NCBI GenBank assembly: GCA_947652115.1
Contig: OX393562.1
Location: forward strand, 7,757,747-7,821,746
Origin: Blastomussa wellsi
Lineage: Eukaryota > Cnidaria > Anthozoa > Scleractinia > Plerogyridae
Direction: 5' to 3'
Length of the DNA stretch: 64,000 nt
In this document: in pieces, positions 33,980-45,191 of the stretch
Position numbering within the stretch: position 1 is the stretch's first letter
How the letters are laid out: every line of letters begins with the position of its first letter
Made by a program: the position numbers and the translations under genes
The notes under the pieces: model-generated
What the model saw: only the letters and a program-made list of their open reading frames with translations
Databases searched by the model: none
Told to the model about the DNA's origin: nothing

Positions 33980-36913
33980 CTACTTTCGTGAGCGTGATCT
34001 TGTTTGCCGCGTGTTAACACTTTGGGTTCGAGCACTTGAGCGTGTTTTCTTTGGCTCTGGAGCAACTGATTCAGTATCTTGAAGACTTCTTTTTGTCCCT
34101 CTCGTAGAACGCACAGGCTGCTCGCTAACCTCGACATCTTTAACCGGTTTTGCGCTCCTTGTGGATCTTGTTTCCCTGGGTTCGATTGGTGTTTTTTCTT
34201 TCAGCTCACGTTTTGCTCGAGATTTCTTCACAGAATTATCAGGTCGGACCTGTTTCTTCTCTTCTAAGGAAGCGATCTCTTCCCCAAGGAAGGCTTTATC
34301 TGCGGAATTGCCTCGTGTACGTCTAGTTGACCTTGGTTCTACTGTTGCTGCAATCTCTTTTGGCTTGACTGCTTGTCGGACCCGTTTCTTTTCCTGCAAC
34401 GAAGCGATATCTGGCTCAAGGAAGGCTTTCTCTGCGGAATTGCCTCGTGTACGTCTGGTTGATCTTGGTTCAACTGTTGCTTCAATTTCTTTTGGTTTCA
34501 CCTCTTTATCCAGCCCTTTGACTTCATCTTTCTTATCATTTTTTCCTCGAGTGCTTCGGGAACTGGGATCCTTTACAACAGCTTTATTCTCATGTGCTGG
34601 TTTTCTGCGTGAACGAGTGCATCTTAACTCTGGCACAACATCTGCAGTTTTGTCGCTGGTTTCTTCACCACCTGTGCACCTGGATTTGCTCTGTCCCAAC
34701 ACTTCAGCACTTTCTTCAATATTCTTAGCTACACGTCGGCATCGCCTAGTTGTTGGATTTGCCGCAGTTACTTCAGAAAGGCCACTATTTTCAACTGCAG
34801 CTCTTCGACTACGAGTAGCTCTTATCTTTATTAGTGGTGGTACGTCATTGTGCAGGGTTTCTTTGGCTTTAGTACTACGTGTTGCTCTTTTTCCATCACT
34901 GTTCAGTTCCGCTGTCTCTACTGTAGCTGTCTGTGTATCACCAGCTGTATTACTGCCTTCCTGGACTTCTTCGTTTTTCTTCCTCCTTGTAGAAATACAT
35001 TTTTCTGCTTTTTCCTCTTTACCAGACTCTTCTGCAGACGTCTCTGCTTTAGGTTTAGCACTCTTGCCACGACCAGAACTTCGCAAAGTTGTCTTTGATT
35101 GACTTTTGGTCTCAGCCACACTTTGGGTTTCTCTTACTTTATTTGAGGCCTTCTCCGCTACGTTTGGATCATGAAATGTTGGAAACGGAGATGGAACTTC
35201 GACGATGGGGTCTAGTCGGGTGTGCTTAAACACGAGTGGCTTTGGTGTGCTTTGTATAACCACTGCTGTATTTTTTTTACTTCTCGTGGTTGACTTTCGT
35301 TGCGCTGCTTTAGGATTCGATTGTGTCTCACTTTTCTGCTGGACTGTTCCACGTATGCGGCGACCTCTTTTAGGCACGGGTTCAATGGAATCCTCGGGAG
35401 CCTTTCGCTTCGCTCGAGTTGATTTAGGTGAAGCTTTCGAATCATTCTCTGCTCGCTTAGCTGTCGTTGCCTCCCTCTTTGGAGAAGTTAAGTCGATAAC
35501 GGGGAGAGAAAGCTTCTTATCAATTCTCTCCTGCACAGCCGACTCCGCAGTGCTTTGGAGCGAATAATGTACTGGTGAAAACAGTTCTGAACTGAAGTGA
35601 TCTTCAGCATCATCCTGCATTTCACTAGTTTTAGGTGTCTTCATCAAGTTCCTAAGCCCAACAAAATAAGGACTGGCTAAAGGTTTCTCTGTTTGCAACA
35701 TGGTCTTTAAACCATCAAGTTTAGGACTCTCTCCAGCTTCCCCGTTCTTGGCATCTGGTGTTCTCAGCAGTCTGTCAACTCCCTGCAAACCTTCACTTTT
35801 GCGTGAGTAGCGTTTGGGTTGTGTTTTAGGCGATGCGAACATGCTTGGCACGAAGAAATCTTCCACATTTTCTACGGCGTCGTTTTCTTTCGGAGACTTC
35901 AGTAAAAGCGTTAGTCCTTGTAAACCTTGACTTTTTCGGTCATCATTTGAATTTCCAATGCTCTTTCGTGAAACTGACTTTACTTGAGCGGAAGAACGCA
36001 TAGATGGAGTTTTGTTTGGTGCAATTGGTTGCACAAACTCCAGTTCAAGGTCAAAGCATTCACTAGTCAGGACACATGATCGTGCCTTGGCAGAACGAAG
36101 AGATGGGGTGCGTGAGGGTTGAACAGGAGTCACAACTTGGACAGTGATCGCATCTTCCGCTGAGTCACGCAGGGATGGTGTCTTGTTTGGTTTCTGTACC
36201 TCCTCCATCTGAAGCATTGCTTTTGGAGTGACTGCGGTCTTGGAAGTTGACTTTTTTCCTGATCTCAAAGATGGGCTACAGGAAATCTGGATGGGCGTTA
36301 CTATTTCAAAGACTTCAGAATCTTTCCCAGGAATTCTCAAAGAAGGCGTCCTTGTTGGTTTCAAGGATTCTGACATGTGCAGCTTTTGGTCGCCAGGACT
36401 TGCTGTTTCAGACCCAACTTCTAGGCTTTCACGTGGCGTAACATTCACAATTTGAACCATAGCTTTCCCATCTACGGATCGCAAAGTAGACTTTGCTGAG
36501 CTTCTCGTGTATTGATGACTCACTTGATTGGCGGATGGCGGTGTTAGAAACATTTCAGTGACTCCTTCAAGGTCTTCAACAGGCATACCACGTTTGCGAG
36601 GGCCATTCGTCGCTTTCGCTAGACAAGATAACCAGTTGCCTAATTTCTTTTGCTTGGGAAAACTGTTGCTACTTGTCTGAACCGCAGGTGGAGTCGCAAA
36701 CATTTCTGATAAACCTGCCAAGTCTTCTACAGGCGTGGCACGTGTTTTTACGCAGTCTGTAGCTCGTGCAAGGCTTGACATCCAGCAGTTCTTTGGAGCC
36801 TCTTCACTGGTTTCTGAGAGAGAATGCGTATCTTGACTGTTGGTTGACTTGCTAATTTTCGTTTGAGGGCTGTTTTTTCCGGCAAGGCGTGTGCTATTTC
36901 GTCTATTATTCAA
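33980..36913 (-). CDS. MKI67-like: Ki-67-like protein, exon 5 (C-terminal 977 residues)
   Basis: The last exon is one open frame from an acceptor (gtccag|TTG, at 36913) to the stop. Exon residues 44-130 hold two units of the kind 'TPVEDLAGLSEMFATPP' and 'PVEDLEGVTEMFLTPP', close to the 'EDLAG..ELF.TP' core of vertebrate Ki-67 repeats. Next come 'TPSLR' units, then 'LQGL..LL.TP' units (for example 'SEGLQGVDRLLRTPDAK'). The second half is very basic, with many 'RSTR' or 'TRSRR' clusters, and includes a 44-residue tandem duplication (132 bases; copies starting near 34272 and 34404). It ends 'TRQTRSRSRK'. The tail plausibly binds DNA or chromatin, in the place of the vertebrate Leu/Arg-rich domain. 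TTG is the exon border, not a start codon. Long plus-strand ORFs over it (for example 34161-35102) are shadows. Confidence 0.8.
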   Translation of the reverse strand: MNNRRNSTRLAGKNSPQTKISKSTNSQDTHSLSETSEEAPKNCWMSSLARATDCVKTRATPVEDLAGLSEMFATPPAVQTSSNSFPKQKKLGNWLSCLAKATNGPRKRGMPVEDLEGVTEMFLTPPSANQVSHQYTRSSAKSTLRSVDGKAMVQIVNVTPRESLEVGSETASPGDQKLHMSESLKPTRTPSLRIPGKDSEVFEIVTPIQISCSPSLRSGKKSTSKTAVTPKAMLQMEEVQKPNKTPSLRDSAEDAITVQVVTPVQPSRTPSLRSAKARSCVLTSECFDLELEFVQPIAPNKTPSMRSSAQVKSVSRKSIGNSNDDRKSQGLQGLTLLLKSPKENDAVENVEDFFVPSMFASPKTQPKRYSRKSEGLQGVDRLLRTPDAKNGEAGESPKLDGLKTMLQTEKPLASPYFVGLRNLMKTPKTSEMQDDAEDHFSSELFSPVHYSLQSTAESAVQERIDKKLSLPVIDLTSPKREATTAKRAENDSKASPKSTRAKRKAPEDSIEPVPKRGRRIRGTVQQKSETQSNPKAAQRKSTTRSKKNTAVVIQSTPKPLVFKHTRLDPIVEVPSPFPTFHDPNVAEKASNKVRETQSVAETKSQSKTTLRSSGRGKSAKPKAETSAEESGKEEKAEKCISTRRKKNEEVQEGSNTAGDTQTATVETAELNSDGKRATRSTKAKETLHNDVPPLIKIRATRSRRAAVENSGLSEVTAANPTTRRCRRVAKNIEESAEVLGQSKSRCTGGEETSDKTADVVPELRCTRSRRKPAHENKAVVKDPSSRSTRGKNDKKDEVKGLDKEVKPKEIEATVEPRSTRRTRGNSAEKAFLEPDIASLQEKKRVRQAVKPKEIAATVEPRSTRRTRGNSADKAFLGEEIASLEEKKQVRPDNSVKKSRAKRELKEKTPIEPRETRSTRSAKPVKDVEVSEQPVRSTRGTKRSLQDTESVAPEPKKTRSSARTQSVNTRQTRSRSRK

Positions 36914-37739
36914 CTGGACATCAAAAACATGTGTTCTTGGGTTTTCTGTGAAATAAGTAGGATTACTTTCAGAAACAAATTTAGTGATACCCCACCATTA
37001 TTACTTCTCCCTCCCACCTCTACGAGTTGGTGACTGTTACCATATATGGAAGGGTGTTTGCATTTGCCGCGTATTCGAGCGGACACTTTTCACCTTTTTA
37101 AAACACGGAGCGAACCTATAAACGGGCAGCAGTTTGCACTTTGTTGGCTTTCTTCAGCTTATTGCAACGGTCGCCATCGCTATGAAACTTCTGCTGAATG
37201 TATTGTTGTCTGCTTCGAAGAACTGATACATTTCTTTACTTGTTTACAACCCATACGATTTTCTTACCTTTCAAAGGGTGATTTAAATATTGTACTGAAA
37301 CGAAAACCTACAGAAACGAACGATAACTTTCCTTCTAGTTCGCAGAAAATTCAAATTTCGCGGGCGGTCAGGATCGATGAAAACACATGTTCGCACATGT
37401 CCTACATGGAGAAAATGGGCCTGAAATCATAAAGTCATCTCGATCTCTTTCTATAACTTGACCATGCCTGAACGATAGTGAGGCTTGTATGTAGCGCTTT
37501 ATTAGACGGGAAAGTCAACATATAAATAAAGAAATCATGGTAGAGGTGTGCTTGTGTTTTGTATATGTAAGTTTTGCGACCATGCCAGTCATGTTAGGAC
37601 GTCGTAGTGCAAAACCAGTTAAACACTTCTACACTGTTCTATTAAGAACAAAAAAATTGGAATGAACCAATCAGATGCGCCGATTACTTGCCCGTTGGGA
37701 ATTGTGATTGACGGGCCGAGCCGCTCAGCCTCTGCTTAT

Positions 37740-37898
37740 AGATGGTTTTCACTCACGTGATAAGCGGTCATATTGGTGGACTAAACAATACAAAATTGTT
37801 GCGCAAAAAATGCATAAAAATAGTGCCCAAAGGAGAGAAAGTCTGTTGCTCAATTCCACCAACATGGCCTCCGTGACGTCACGTGAAAACGACCTGTA
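37740..37898. mobile_element. MITE with GGTTTTCACTCACGTGA ends
   Basis: Left 'gatggttttcactcacgtga', right 'tgacgtcacgtgaaaacgac'. Short relative of the element at 22055-22602. Confidence 0.65.
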
Positions 37899-37912
37899 GG
37901 CTCGTTCCGTGT

Positions 37913-38758
37913 TTAAGGTGGCTTACTACAGTTTTGAGGGTTGAAAGAACTCAACTTCAAAATCTTTTATAAAATGTTCAAAAATGTTTTAACTTTCTCT
38001 TTTTAATGTCTTTTTACAGCCAACAACCATCAAATGCAACATTTGAACAATAACAATGCTAACAAACCGCCAAAATGAACGACCGAGCGCTTAAGAGTGG
38101 ACTGGGCACTAGCAGTTTCAACGGTGTTTTACTCAAAATCTAGCTGTATGACCCTACCTCAAAATTTCACAATTTAAAACTTAGCATTAATTAAACATTC
38201 ATGCAAAATAAAATAAAAATCTGTAATACGGAGTTTTAACAAAATAGGAAAATGTGATATTTTGCCCTTTCCAAAAATAGCTCAAAATCTGTCTTACAGA
38301 TTTCTTTACAATTTTGGCTGTGGACGTGACTCACCCATATAAATAAATTGTGAAAGTTTCATCATCAGTTGTACGGTAGGTTTTCGAGAAATTTTGAGTC
38401 AAAAACAGGTTTTTACAACCTTGGACGAGAATTGAATCGCGCATGCCCTTTTATTTTAGCGCGCGCTCATGCGAAGCCATGTGTCGCGTGCGTTCAAGAA
38501 AGACAAAATTAGAACTTTTCTGTTGGTTGCTTATCTAACTTTCTTATCATGTTTTACCTGTCCGAGGTTTAAGCACGTGTTTGAAAGTATATTGAAACTT
38601 TTTCTTGTATACCAAGTTGGTTTAAAGCGATAAAATTGCGGAAACTTGTTTTGTTTCTTGCTAACGCAATTTTCGTCTGCGCGAGCAATATCGACGTCAG
38701 GTGGACAGCCGTAGCGCGCGCTATCAAGTCTCGAAAAAACTGTAGTAAGCCACCTTAA
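37913..38758. mobile_element. GTGGCTTACTACAG-type MITE, copy 2, TTAA-bounded
   Basis: The left end is TTAAGGTGGCTTACTACAG and the right end CTGTAGTAAGCCACCTTAA, each including the TTAA target (37913-37916 and 38755-38758). It shares its interior with 30969-31840. piggyBac-like mobilisation is inferred from TTAA. Confidence 0.8.
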
Positions 38759-40015
38759 CACTGAATCTGAATGGCCACCATTGATGTTTAAGAATACTTG
38801 ACGCTAGGAAACGTATCTTCAGAAATACATACTCGGTGAATTTTACCCTGTACGACCAACTAGAAAGCTTGACTTAAATTAGGGGGAGCGCACAAAACAG
38901 AGTAAAGCTGGATAAATGCTGTTTTTTCCTTAACTTGAACTAACACAGGACATGCTACATCCGGAATAAGCTGTTTGCAACTTTGTAATTAGTTAAACAC
39001 TCAACTCTATTGAATATGAATCAATCGGTTTCGAGTTGTGAACTCGTACTTGCGTCCAGAATAAATCCGGCGGCCCGACAATAAATTCGATGTTCAACAC
39101 TAAGTTTGACATGTTCAGTGAAAATCCGTTGACATTTTCATTGTTTCAGGAATGTTCTCATGGTAGTCGGTACATACATACAAACATACATGTAAGTGCA
39201 TAAACTTTTTTGAACTCAAGTTTCCGGGGATACTGACACAGTATTTTGGCGTCATTTTAAAATGCTGACACATATCCCTGCATCAATGGAACCCCAAAAT
39301 AATGGTGCAGTTTTGATACCTAGGACGAAAACTACGCTGAAACCGTTTATTGCCACCTATCACCTAGGATGGCAAGGCCATAACTTGCCAGACGTTGGTG
39401 AAAAAGTCATTACATTGTACAGCCCTTACCTGGGTATGCTGAAGCCGCGTCAGTAGTCCTGGCAGGTGGAATTGCCTACAAAACCAAATTTATCATTGTA
39501 AGACACTAAGTATAGTTAATCATACGGTTTCGAGTCCAATTTTTTAAGGCAGACGGGAGGCGAACATATGACGCGGATTTGATACTTTATTTACTAATGC
39601 TACGAACTGAAAGCGGTTCGTTTAAAACATTTACAATCATAATCCAGAATTTCCATGTCTGATTTGCACTGTTACACGTTTTGCACTGGTGTTACACTTC
39701 AACTGCACTGCTCTCAGCTAATCAGAAGCGAGTAATTTTTTCATGTACATTATTAATAAAATAATCACATTGTATGAATGTAGATATCACAGGCCAACAC
39801 GAGTTTCCGATCTTTATGATCTGATAAAGATCAAAGCCACGTGTTTCTGCTCCGAGATGGCGGCTTTCTGAAGGAGGAAAATAACGAGGCTATAATCTAT
39901 ATCAGGCATCTGTGTTTGTTAATGAAGTTTCCTTTGAGTTCGTTGTCTTTTAGTATACAAAATGGGTTTGCACCGTTGTTTTGTGACCTCAAAACTTTCA
40001 GAACCACCCTCGTTC

Positions 40016-40070
40016 CCAGGGTCTCTCTTCTTCCCGCCCTCTTTGGGGCGGGAAAAAGAGAGACCCTGGG
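40016..40070. repeat. Perfect-stem hairpin 'ccagggtctctctt'
   Basis: 'ccagggtctctctt' and 'cccgccc' are followed within 10 bases by 'gggcggg' and 'aagagagaccctgg'. This is a compact inverted repeat, probably a tiny MITE or the end of one, next to the GGGCCC element. Confidence 0.6.
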
Positions 40071-40780
40071 CCCTAGACAGCCACTCCATTCTTTTTGTTT
40101 ACATGCGAGAGTTTCAGTATTATATTTTACGCGGAACGTGTCAAAACGAAAGAGATCACTGAGGAACTTGCATAAAGGTAATTAAGCACTTCCAGTAACA
40201 TAACTTTCCAGTCCGCACTGCGCAATCTCGGCCTGCGATGAAATGTAAACAAGCCAAAATGAAAATTACGGGTAAAAAACTTACCTTTTTCTTCATTATT
40301 AACATCCGATATCCTTGCAAAACAATAATAAAGAGTAGACGAACCTCGACGATATTCCAAACACACGTTTCAGCTCATCGAGAACTTCCAAACGAAACAA
40401 CCCGTTATGTCGTCTCAAAAACTTCATGTACGCAGTTACCGAAGTGTAACGAAACAACGAATTCAAAACAGAAATGTAAACAAATCATAAGACTGTGCAG
40501 TACGGATTGGAAATGGGCTTTAAAGCAATGCAATCATTCTCGTCCCCAGAGACCGCAATCCTTTTCGTCAGCACCAAGAATCGAGACCTGAAGTGAACTT
40601 GTTCTGTAGTTTTCAGCCAATCAGGTTGGTCAGAATTAACAATGAGTTCGTGAATCGCAGACTTCTGGTCTTGGAGGCGGACAGAGGTCACGATTCTTGG
40701 TACTGACTAAGAATGCAACGCGATAAGTTTTCGCTTCACCATATGGCATCGAAAATGGTGGAGGCTGACTAGGGCCCTTG
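40069..40780. mobile_element. GGGCCC-type MITE, copy 3, interrupted
   Basis: Starts 'gggccctagacagccac' and ends 'ggaggctgactagggccctt'. It matches copies at 23880 and 30742 but is split at about 40208 by some 500 bases of inserted DNA that ends with the truncated CGTCCCCAGAG MITE. Confidence 0.65.
40535..40714. mobile_element. CGTCCCCAGAG-type MITE, copy 2
   Basis: Left 'cattctcgtccccagagacc'. The right part 'cacgattcttggtactgact' lacks the full terminal repeat. It is nested in the GGGCCC MITE. Confidence 0.6.
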
Positions 40781-40828
40781 AATCCGGTGCCAATTCACTT
40801 TTAGTAACTCTTTCTGACAAAAACATAC

Positions 40829-43333
40829 CTTAGAAAGCACTTCCACAGTTTTCCCAAACTTGAATGAAGATCCTCGAGACACTCTCTTTTTAGGTCTTTT
40901 GACGATTTCTGCATATGTGGGTTTTCGCTGTGCGGTCCTCTCTGGAACTGTGATCGCTGCTGATTTTCTTCGAATAGCCCTGAGAGTGTGCTTAGAGTGG
41001 ATCTGCTTACGAAGTGGAGTGGCCAAGCGGTGACGTGTTGAACGTAGCCAGGTACCTGCGACAATTGCTTTCTTCAGAGGCGTCTTTAGGGCTGGTCTTA
41101 CTGGTGCAACCTTTGATTCTCCAGAGGCTTCAGTCACTTCTTTTGACGGTAAAGGTCTCAACCTCTTTGGTGTATTATCTTCAACTCCAACTTCACTTCT
41201 CTTTCTCTTTAATGACTTCACTGTTTGTTTCAGTGCTACTCCTTCTTCAAGCTGCCTTCTTACTGGAGTTGGGAGGCTCTTCTTTGTTTCCTTTAGCTGT
41301 GCGCCCCGTTTAATGTCTTCCTTCAGAGGAGTCGGCAAGCTTTGCTTCGTTTTCCTCAAGGTTACACCACCACTAATTGCTTTCTTCAATGGCGTAGGCA
41401 AACTCTTTTTAGTTGGCCTTAACTTTGTTCCTTTTATAATTTCAATTTGTACCTCCAACGGCATAGTTTGCTTTGTTTTTCTAAGTTTTGAGCCCTGTTT
41501 GATTTCATTCTGAAGCAATGAATTCATGGTTTTCTTGGTCTGTCGCAACTGTGGCTTTGCCTGAATGGCTTTTTTCAGTGGTGTCGACAGTTTCTTTTTG
41601 GTGACCCGCAGAGAAACGCCATCTTCTATTGCCTTTTTGATCGGTGTTTTTAACCTTTTTCTGGTCTCTCGCAAATTGACGCCTTCTTTGATTTCCTTTC
41701 TAAGGGGTGTTGCCATCCTCTTTTTTGTTTGGCGAAGGCTGATTCCATCAATAATCTCTTTCTTCAAGGGTGTGGCTAACCTCTTTTTTGTCTGTCGGAG
41801 TGTGACCCCATTGGTGATTTCTTTCCTCAAGGGAGTAGCCATTTTCTTCTTTGTCTTCTGAAGCTCGACCCCCTTTTCGATCTCTTTCACGAGGGGTGTT
41901 GCCATCTTCATTTTCGTCTGTCTAAGGCTAATTCCACCAATAATCTCTTTTTGTACGGGTGTGGCCAATCTCTTTTTTGTCTGCCGGAGTCTGAATCCAT
42001 TTGCAATCTCTGTCTTTAAGGGAGTACCCATTATTTTCTTTGTCTTCTGCAATTTGATGCCTTCTTCAATCTCTTTCCTGAGAGGCGTTGCCAGCTTGAC
42101 TGGCTTGTCTTTTCCAATTGTGGCCTTTCCATCTGCTTCTTCCTCATCAGATGTATAGTCATCACTGTCCAAAATTGTCTCCTCCATGTTTTCCTCCACA
42201 GAATGACCGGGGGGTAGTGGTGAAACTTTGGATTGCACTTCATCAACAGATTGTAGCTCAAGCCAACTGGAACTTTTTCCTGCCAATCTCACTGATGATC
42301 GCCTATTCCTTTGGGGTGTATCTGTTTCAGGGACACCAGCTTCTGCATTTTCTTCTTCCAGCGATGATGAAGATTGCCCACATTCCTTTGGCATGGCAAA
42401 TTTCGGTGAAACTAGATCTTTTGAAACGCATTCAAGATTCTCTTCTTCCAATCTGGAGGAGGATCGTCTACTGCTTTTGGGCGTTGCACTCTTTGGGGTA
42501 GCTTGACTTAACGAGAACTGCCTACACTCTTCAGGAGTGTCTTTAACGTCAACTTTCATGGCAACAGGCTCAGTCATCTTTCTTTCCATTTTCTGTGAGG
42601 ATTTGGTGTACTTTTGTGGCGTGGTACTCTCTTGGACTACATTCTCCATTCCAGTATTCTCTAGAAGCGTTTTATCCAACTGTGAGGACTGTCCACTTCC
42701 TATAGGTGTACCAAATTGTTGTGAGGTTAATTCGTGGATGTCAGCCATACGAGTGACTTGATCTTGCTCTGATCTTTGAGGGGTACTATTTTCAGAGGCG
42801 TCATGGCCATAGTCTTCTTCTTTTATAGATTCAGTACGCAGCGAAGCAATAACTGATCTCCGCTTTTTGGCAGAGGAACACAGTGAGATGAGGGTGTGGT
42901 CACCGGAATAAGAAGCTCTTCGTGGTGTAGCTCCACGTCTTACTGGAGTAGCTGGGGGCAGATTTTTGTCAAACTGTTCAGGACTGAGAACTGGTCCAAA
43001 TGAGACGCGTTTTGAACGCCTTTGGGTCTTGCGCTCTCTTCCTGCAGACTTTATTTTTTCACTAACAGGTTCAGCACTTTCATAAGTTTTCTCCGGTGGC
43101 TCACTGTTCACAGTAATCATGGAGAATGGTGTTTTCTCAGCAACAGGGGAGACTAAGGCCTCTTCCTCTTCTTGTTCTTGTAAAGGCATGGAGTGTCTGC
43201 GGAGCCTGTGGATGTTCTCCTTTAAGCTCCCTCCCACTGGAGGTGTTCTTGGACTGCCTTTGGGTGTGGGCATCTTTGGGGTTTTGTTCTCTTGTTGTGT
43301 GCTTCCCGAGGTGCTAGAACGACGACGGCGAGT
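40829..43333 (-). CDS. MKI67-like: Ki-67-like protein, exon 4 (PP1-docking module and 21-residue repeats)
   Basis: 835 codons in phase 0 at both ends. The acceptor is TTTATAG|ACT at 43333 and the donor AAG|GTATGT at 40829. Near protein residue 223 is 'KRVSFGPVLSPEQFDKNL' followed by 'PPATPVRRGATP', which matches the RVSF-type PP1-docking motif plus the neighbouring Ki-67/Repo-Man segment that selects PP1-gamma. From 42088 to about 41207 come fourteen 21-residue repeats of the form TPLKKEIxxGxxLRQTKKxLA, and two more at about 41083-40958. Units 1-3 and 4-6 look like copies of one three-unit block. Near the end 'PTYAEIVKRPKKRV' recalls a conserved Ki-67 segment ('WADVVK'). Many TP and SP sites suggest mitotic kinase control, as in vertebrate Ki-67. 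Plus-strand ORFs over this exon are shadows. Confidence 0.85.
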
Positions 43334-43576
43334 CTATAAATAAGTGAGAGAATGGACCCATTTCTAATTATTCATCTTGTACATGTACGGTAGTTGAAGA
43401 CATGCATGAAAACAAAAAGGAATTTATCAAAAATGCCAAAGTTGCACTCAGGGATGGACATCAGGGGTTTACAGCTGTAAATCTAAAATTTCCGTCACTG
43501 CCTTGTTTAAACATTAAAACAACATTCCTGAAACTCAAAACTTAACAAAAGCCGTTTCAAGTTTCCTCAGTTGGTC

Positions 43577-43870
43577 CTACGTTTTGCTTTGGTTTGCTAG
43601 CATGCTAGATTTCTGAATTATCTTTGGTTTGTTCCATAAGAGAGGGTCAGGGGCTGCTACGCTAAATGAGCGATCCCCCATAGTCTTGTTTGTTTTTAAC
43701 CGTGGTCCAGAGAGTAATTTGCCATTATTGTTGTGACGTAGTTGGTAATTTGAGGCCGGCAGCACTGATATCAGCTCATTTAGATAAAGTGGTGCTAAAC
43801 CATGAAGTATCTTAAATGTTGGTAGTCTGAATAATTTTAAAATCAATACGCAAGCGCAACTTAAGGGTTT
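43577..43870 (-). pseudogene. Non-LTR retrotransposon (LINE) 3' end
   Basis: The minus-strand frame 'FKILHGLAPLYLNELISVLP' ... 'GDRSFSVAAPDPLLWN' has the signature of the C-terminal end of CR1/L2-type LINE polymerases. Only about 90 residues remain, in intron 3 of the Ki-67-like gene. It is a 5'-truncated, dead copy. Confidence 0.75.
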
Positions 43871-44384
43871 CTACTGGCTTGTCACCATCAATAAATTCAT
43901 TTCCACAAATATCTAGCAATTATTTCTCAACAGTTCTCCGCAGCTACAGCAATGTGGGTCCATAAATACAACGTGTAAAAAAGTTTGTTGGGTGGCCATG
44001 GTACTGAAGGCGCATTGCACTGTAATTAACAAGCATTCCCCAGGGCAACACATTTTTGCAACATTAGTCCAAGTTTACCATCTAATAAGTAAATTTACTA
44101 TCCTTACAATAGAAGTTCACAAATGTAAAAAAACATTGTAAACAGTAAACATTGTACAGTAAGCTAATGAGTACTTGTATTGCATCTTGAAGTATAGTAT
44201 ATTTCTAATTCTTGTGGTTCAGTTTTATCATTGGGGCAGTTATTATACATTACCATACCCCAAAACAAAGGAAAATAAAATTTGAACCAAGGATAAAATG
44301 AATCACAACATATTGTATTTTTTAAACAAAAAAGAAAAAAATGCAGTCATTTTTACCACAAAAGAAAAAATATTCACAGCCTAC

Positions 44385-44549
44385 CTTGGGTGACTTTTCT
44401 TTAGCTTGCTTCTGAACTAGAGAGGGAAATTCAAATCTGAATGATCGGTCACTTATTGTAAACACATCCAAATGCTGGACTTCCACTTGGCTTATTGGCT
44501 TTCCGTTCACAAGGGTTTGGTTACAGGAACTGAGATTGATAAGCTTTAT
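44385..44549 (-). CDS. MKI67-like: Ki-67-like protein, exon 3 (FHA domain, C-terminal part)
   Basis: 55 codons between ggcag|ATA and AAG|GTAGGC, phase 0 at both ends. It encodes 'IKLINLSSCNQTLVNGKPIS' and then 'LDVFTISDRSFRFEFPS', matching the end of an FHA fold: the 'N-x-T-x-V-N-G' loop and the 'GD/LDVFTI.DRSFR.E' strand as in human Ki-67. FHA domains bind phosphothreonine peptides. The ORF runs on in both directions into intron sequence, so the exon is shorter than the open frame. Confidence 0.85.
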
Positions 44550-45191
44550 CTGCCAAAAACAATGAAAATGTAAGTTTGTCACTAAACAAACAGAAGAGGC
44601 AGTTAAATTTAACTTTAACATCGGGGTACGTTGCCATGATAATATACCGGTAACTTTTTATCACATTGTGGAACACACCCAGTAGAGTTTGGTTCTAGAC
44701 CTCCCGGATATTAAAGGCTTTTCTGGTTATTTTTGGTGTTATCATGTTTACAGATGATGCCCCATCTGCATAATCTGGCAAGCATATAAATGTGTTAGGT
44801 AGGCTTTCTTTCTCCCGGTGGAAAATCAGTAATTGAAAACAGGTTCAAGCCTTCAACGGGACCAGAAACTAGTGACTTGACATGGTAATAGAATTGTACT
44901 GCCTGTAGAACTGGAAGTCTACCAGACAATAGACAGAGATTTTTTTTTTGTAATTTTTTTTTTACATTTGTTTTGTAATACAATGCACAACAGTGCAATA
45001 CATAAATACATTACTTACAATACACTACTTATCACGAATTACAATAATCTAATTATAAAACTTACGCTACATTAATTTACTATAAACAATAGACAGAGAT
45101 GGCTCTATTTAAATTATACTTGTCTTTGTATAATATCGAGTTGAATGGATGATGTCATCAGTCCCATAAGATGCAGACGTTTGATAGCACT

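Larger units (their letters stand above)
36914..40828 (-). other. Intron 4 of the Ki-67-like gene, full of MITEs
   Basis: Donor AAG|GTATGT at 40828 and acceptor TTTTTGATGTCCAG at 36914, on the minus strand. It holds at least five MITE insertions (listed separately) and a dispersed repeat at 39230-39420 that also occurs at 62690-62850. The short ORFs in it are not supported. Confidence 0.6.

Noticed and set aside
34161..35102. 313-residue plus-strand ORF over exon 5 of the Ki-67-like gene
   Set aside because: It is antisense to a long, clearly protein-like frame. Its Ser/Leu/Phe-rich translation mirrors Arg/Lys/Glu codons on the other strand.
41014..42761. Chain of Phe/Leu/Val-rich plus-strand ORFs that look like membrane proteins
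   Set aside because: They are shadows of the 21-residue basic repeats on the minus strand; antisense of Lys/Glu-rich codons always looks hydrophobic.
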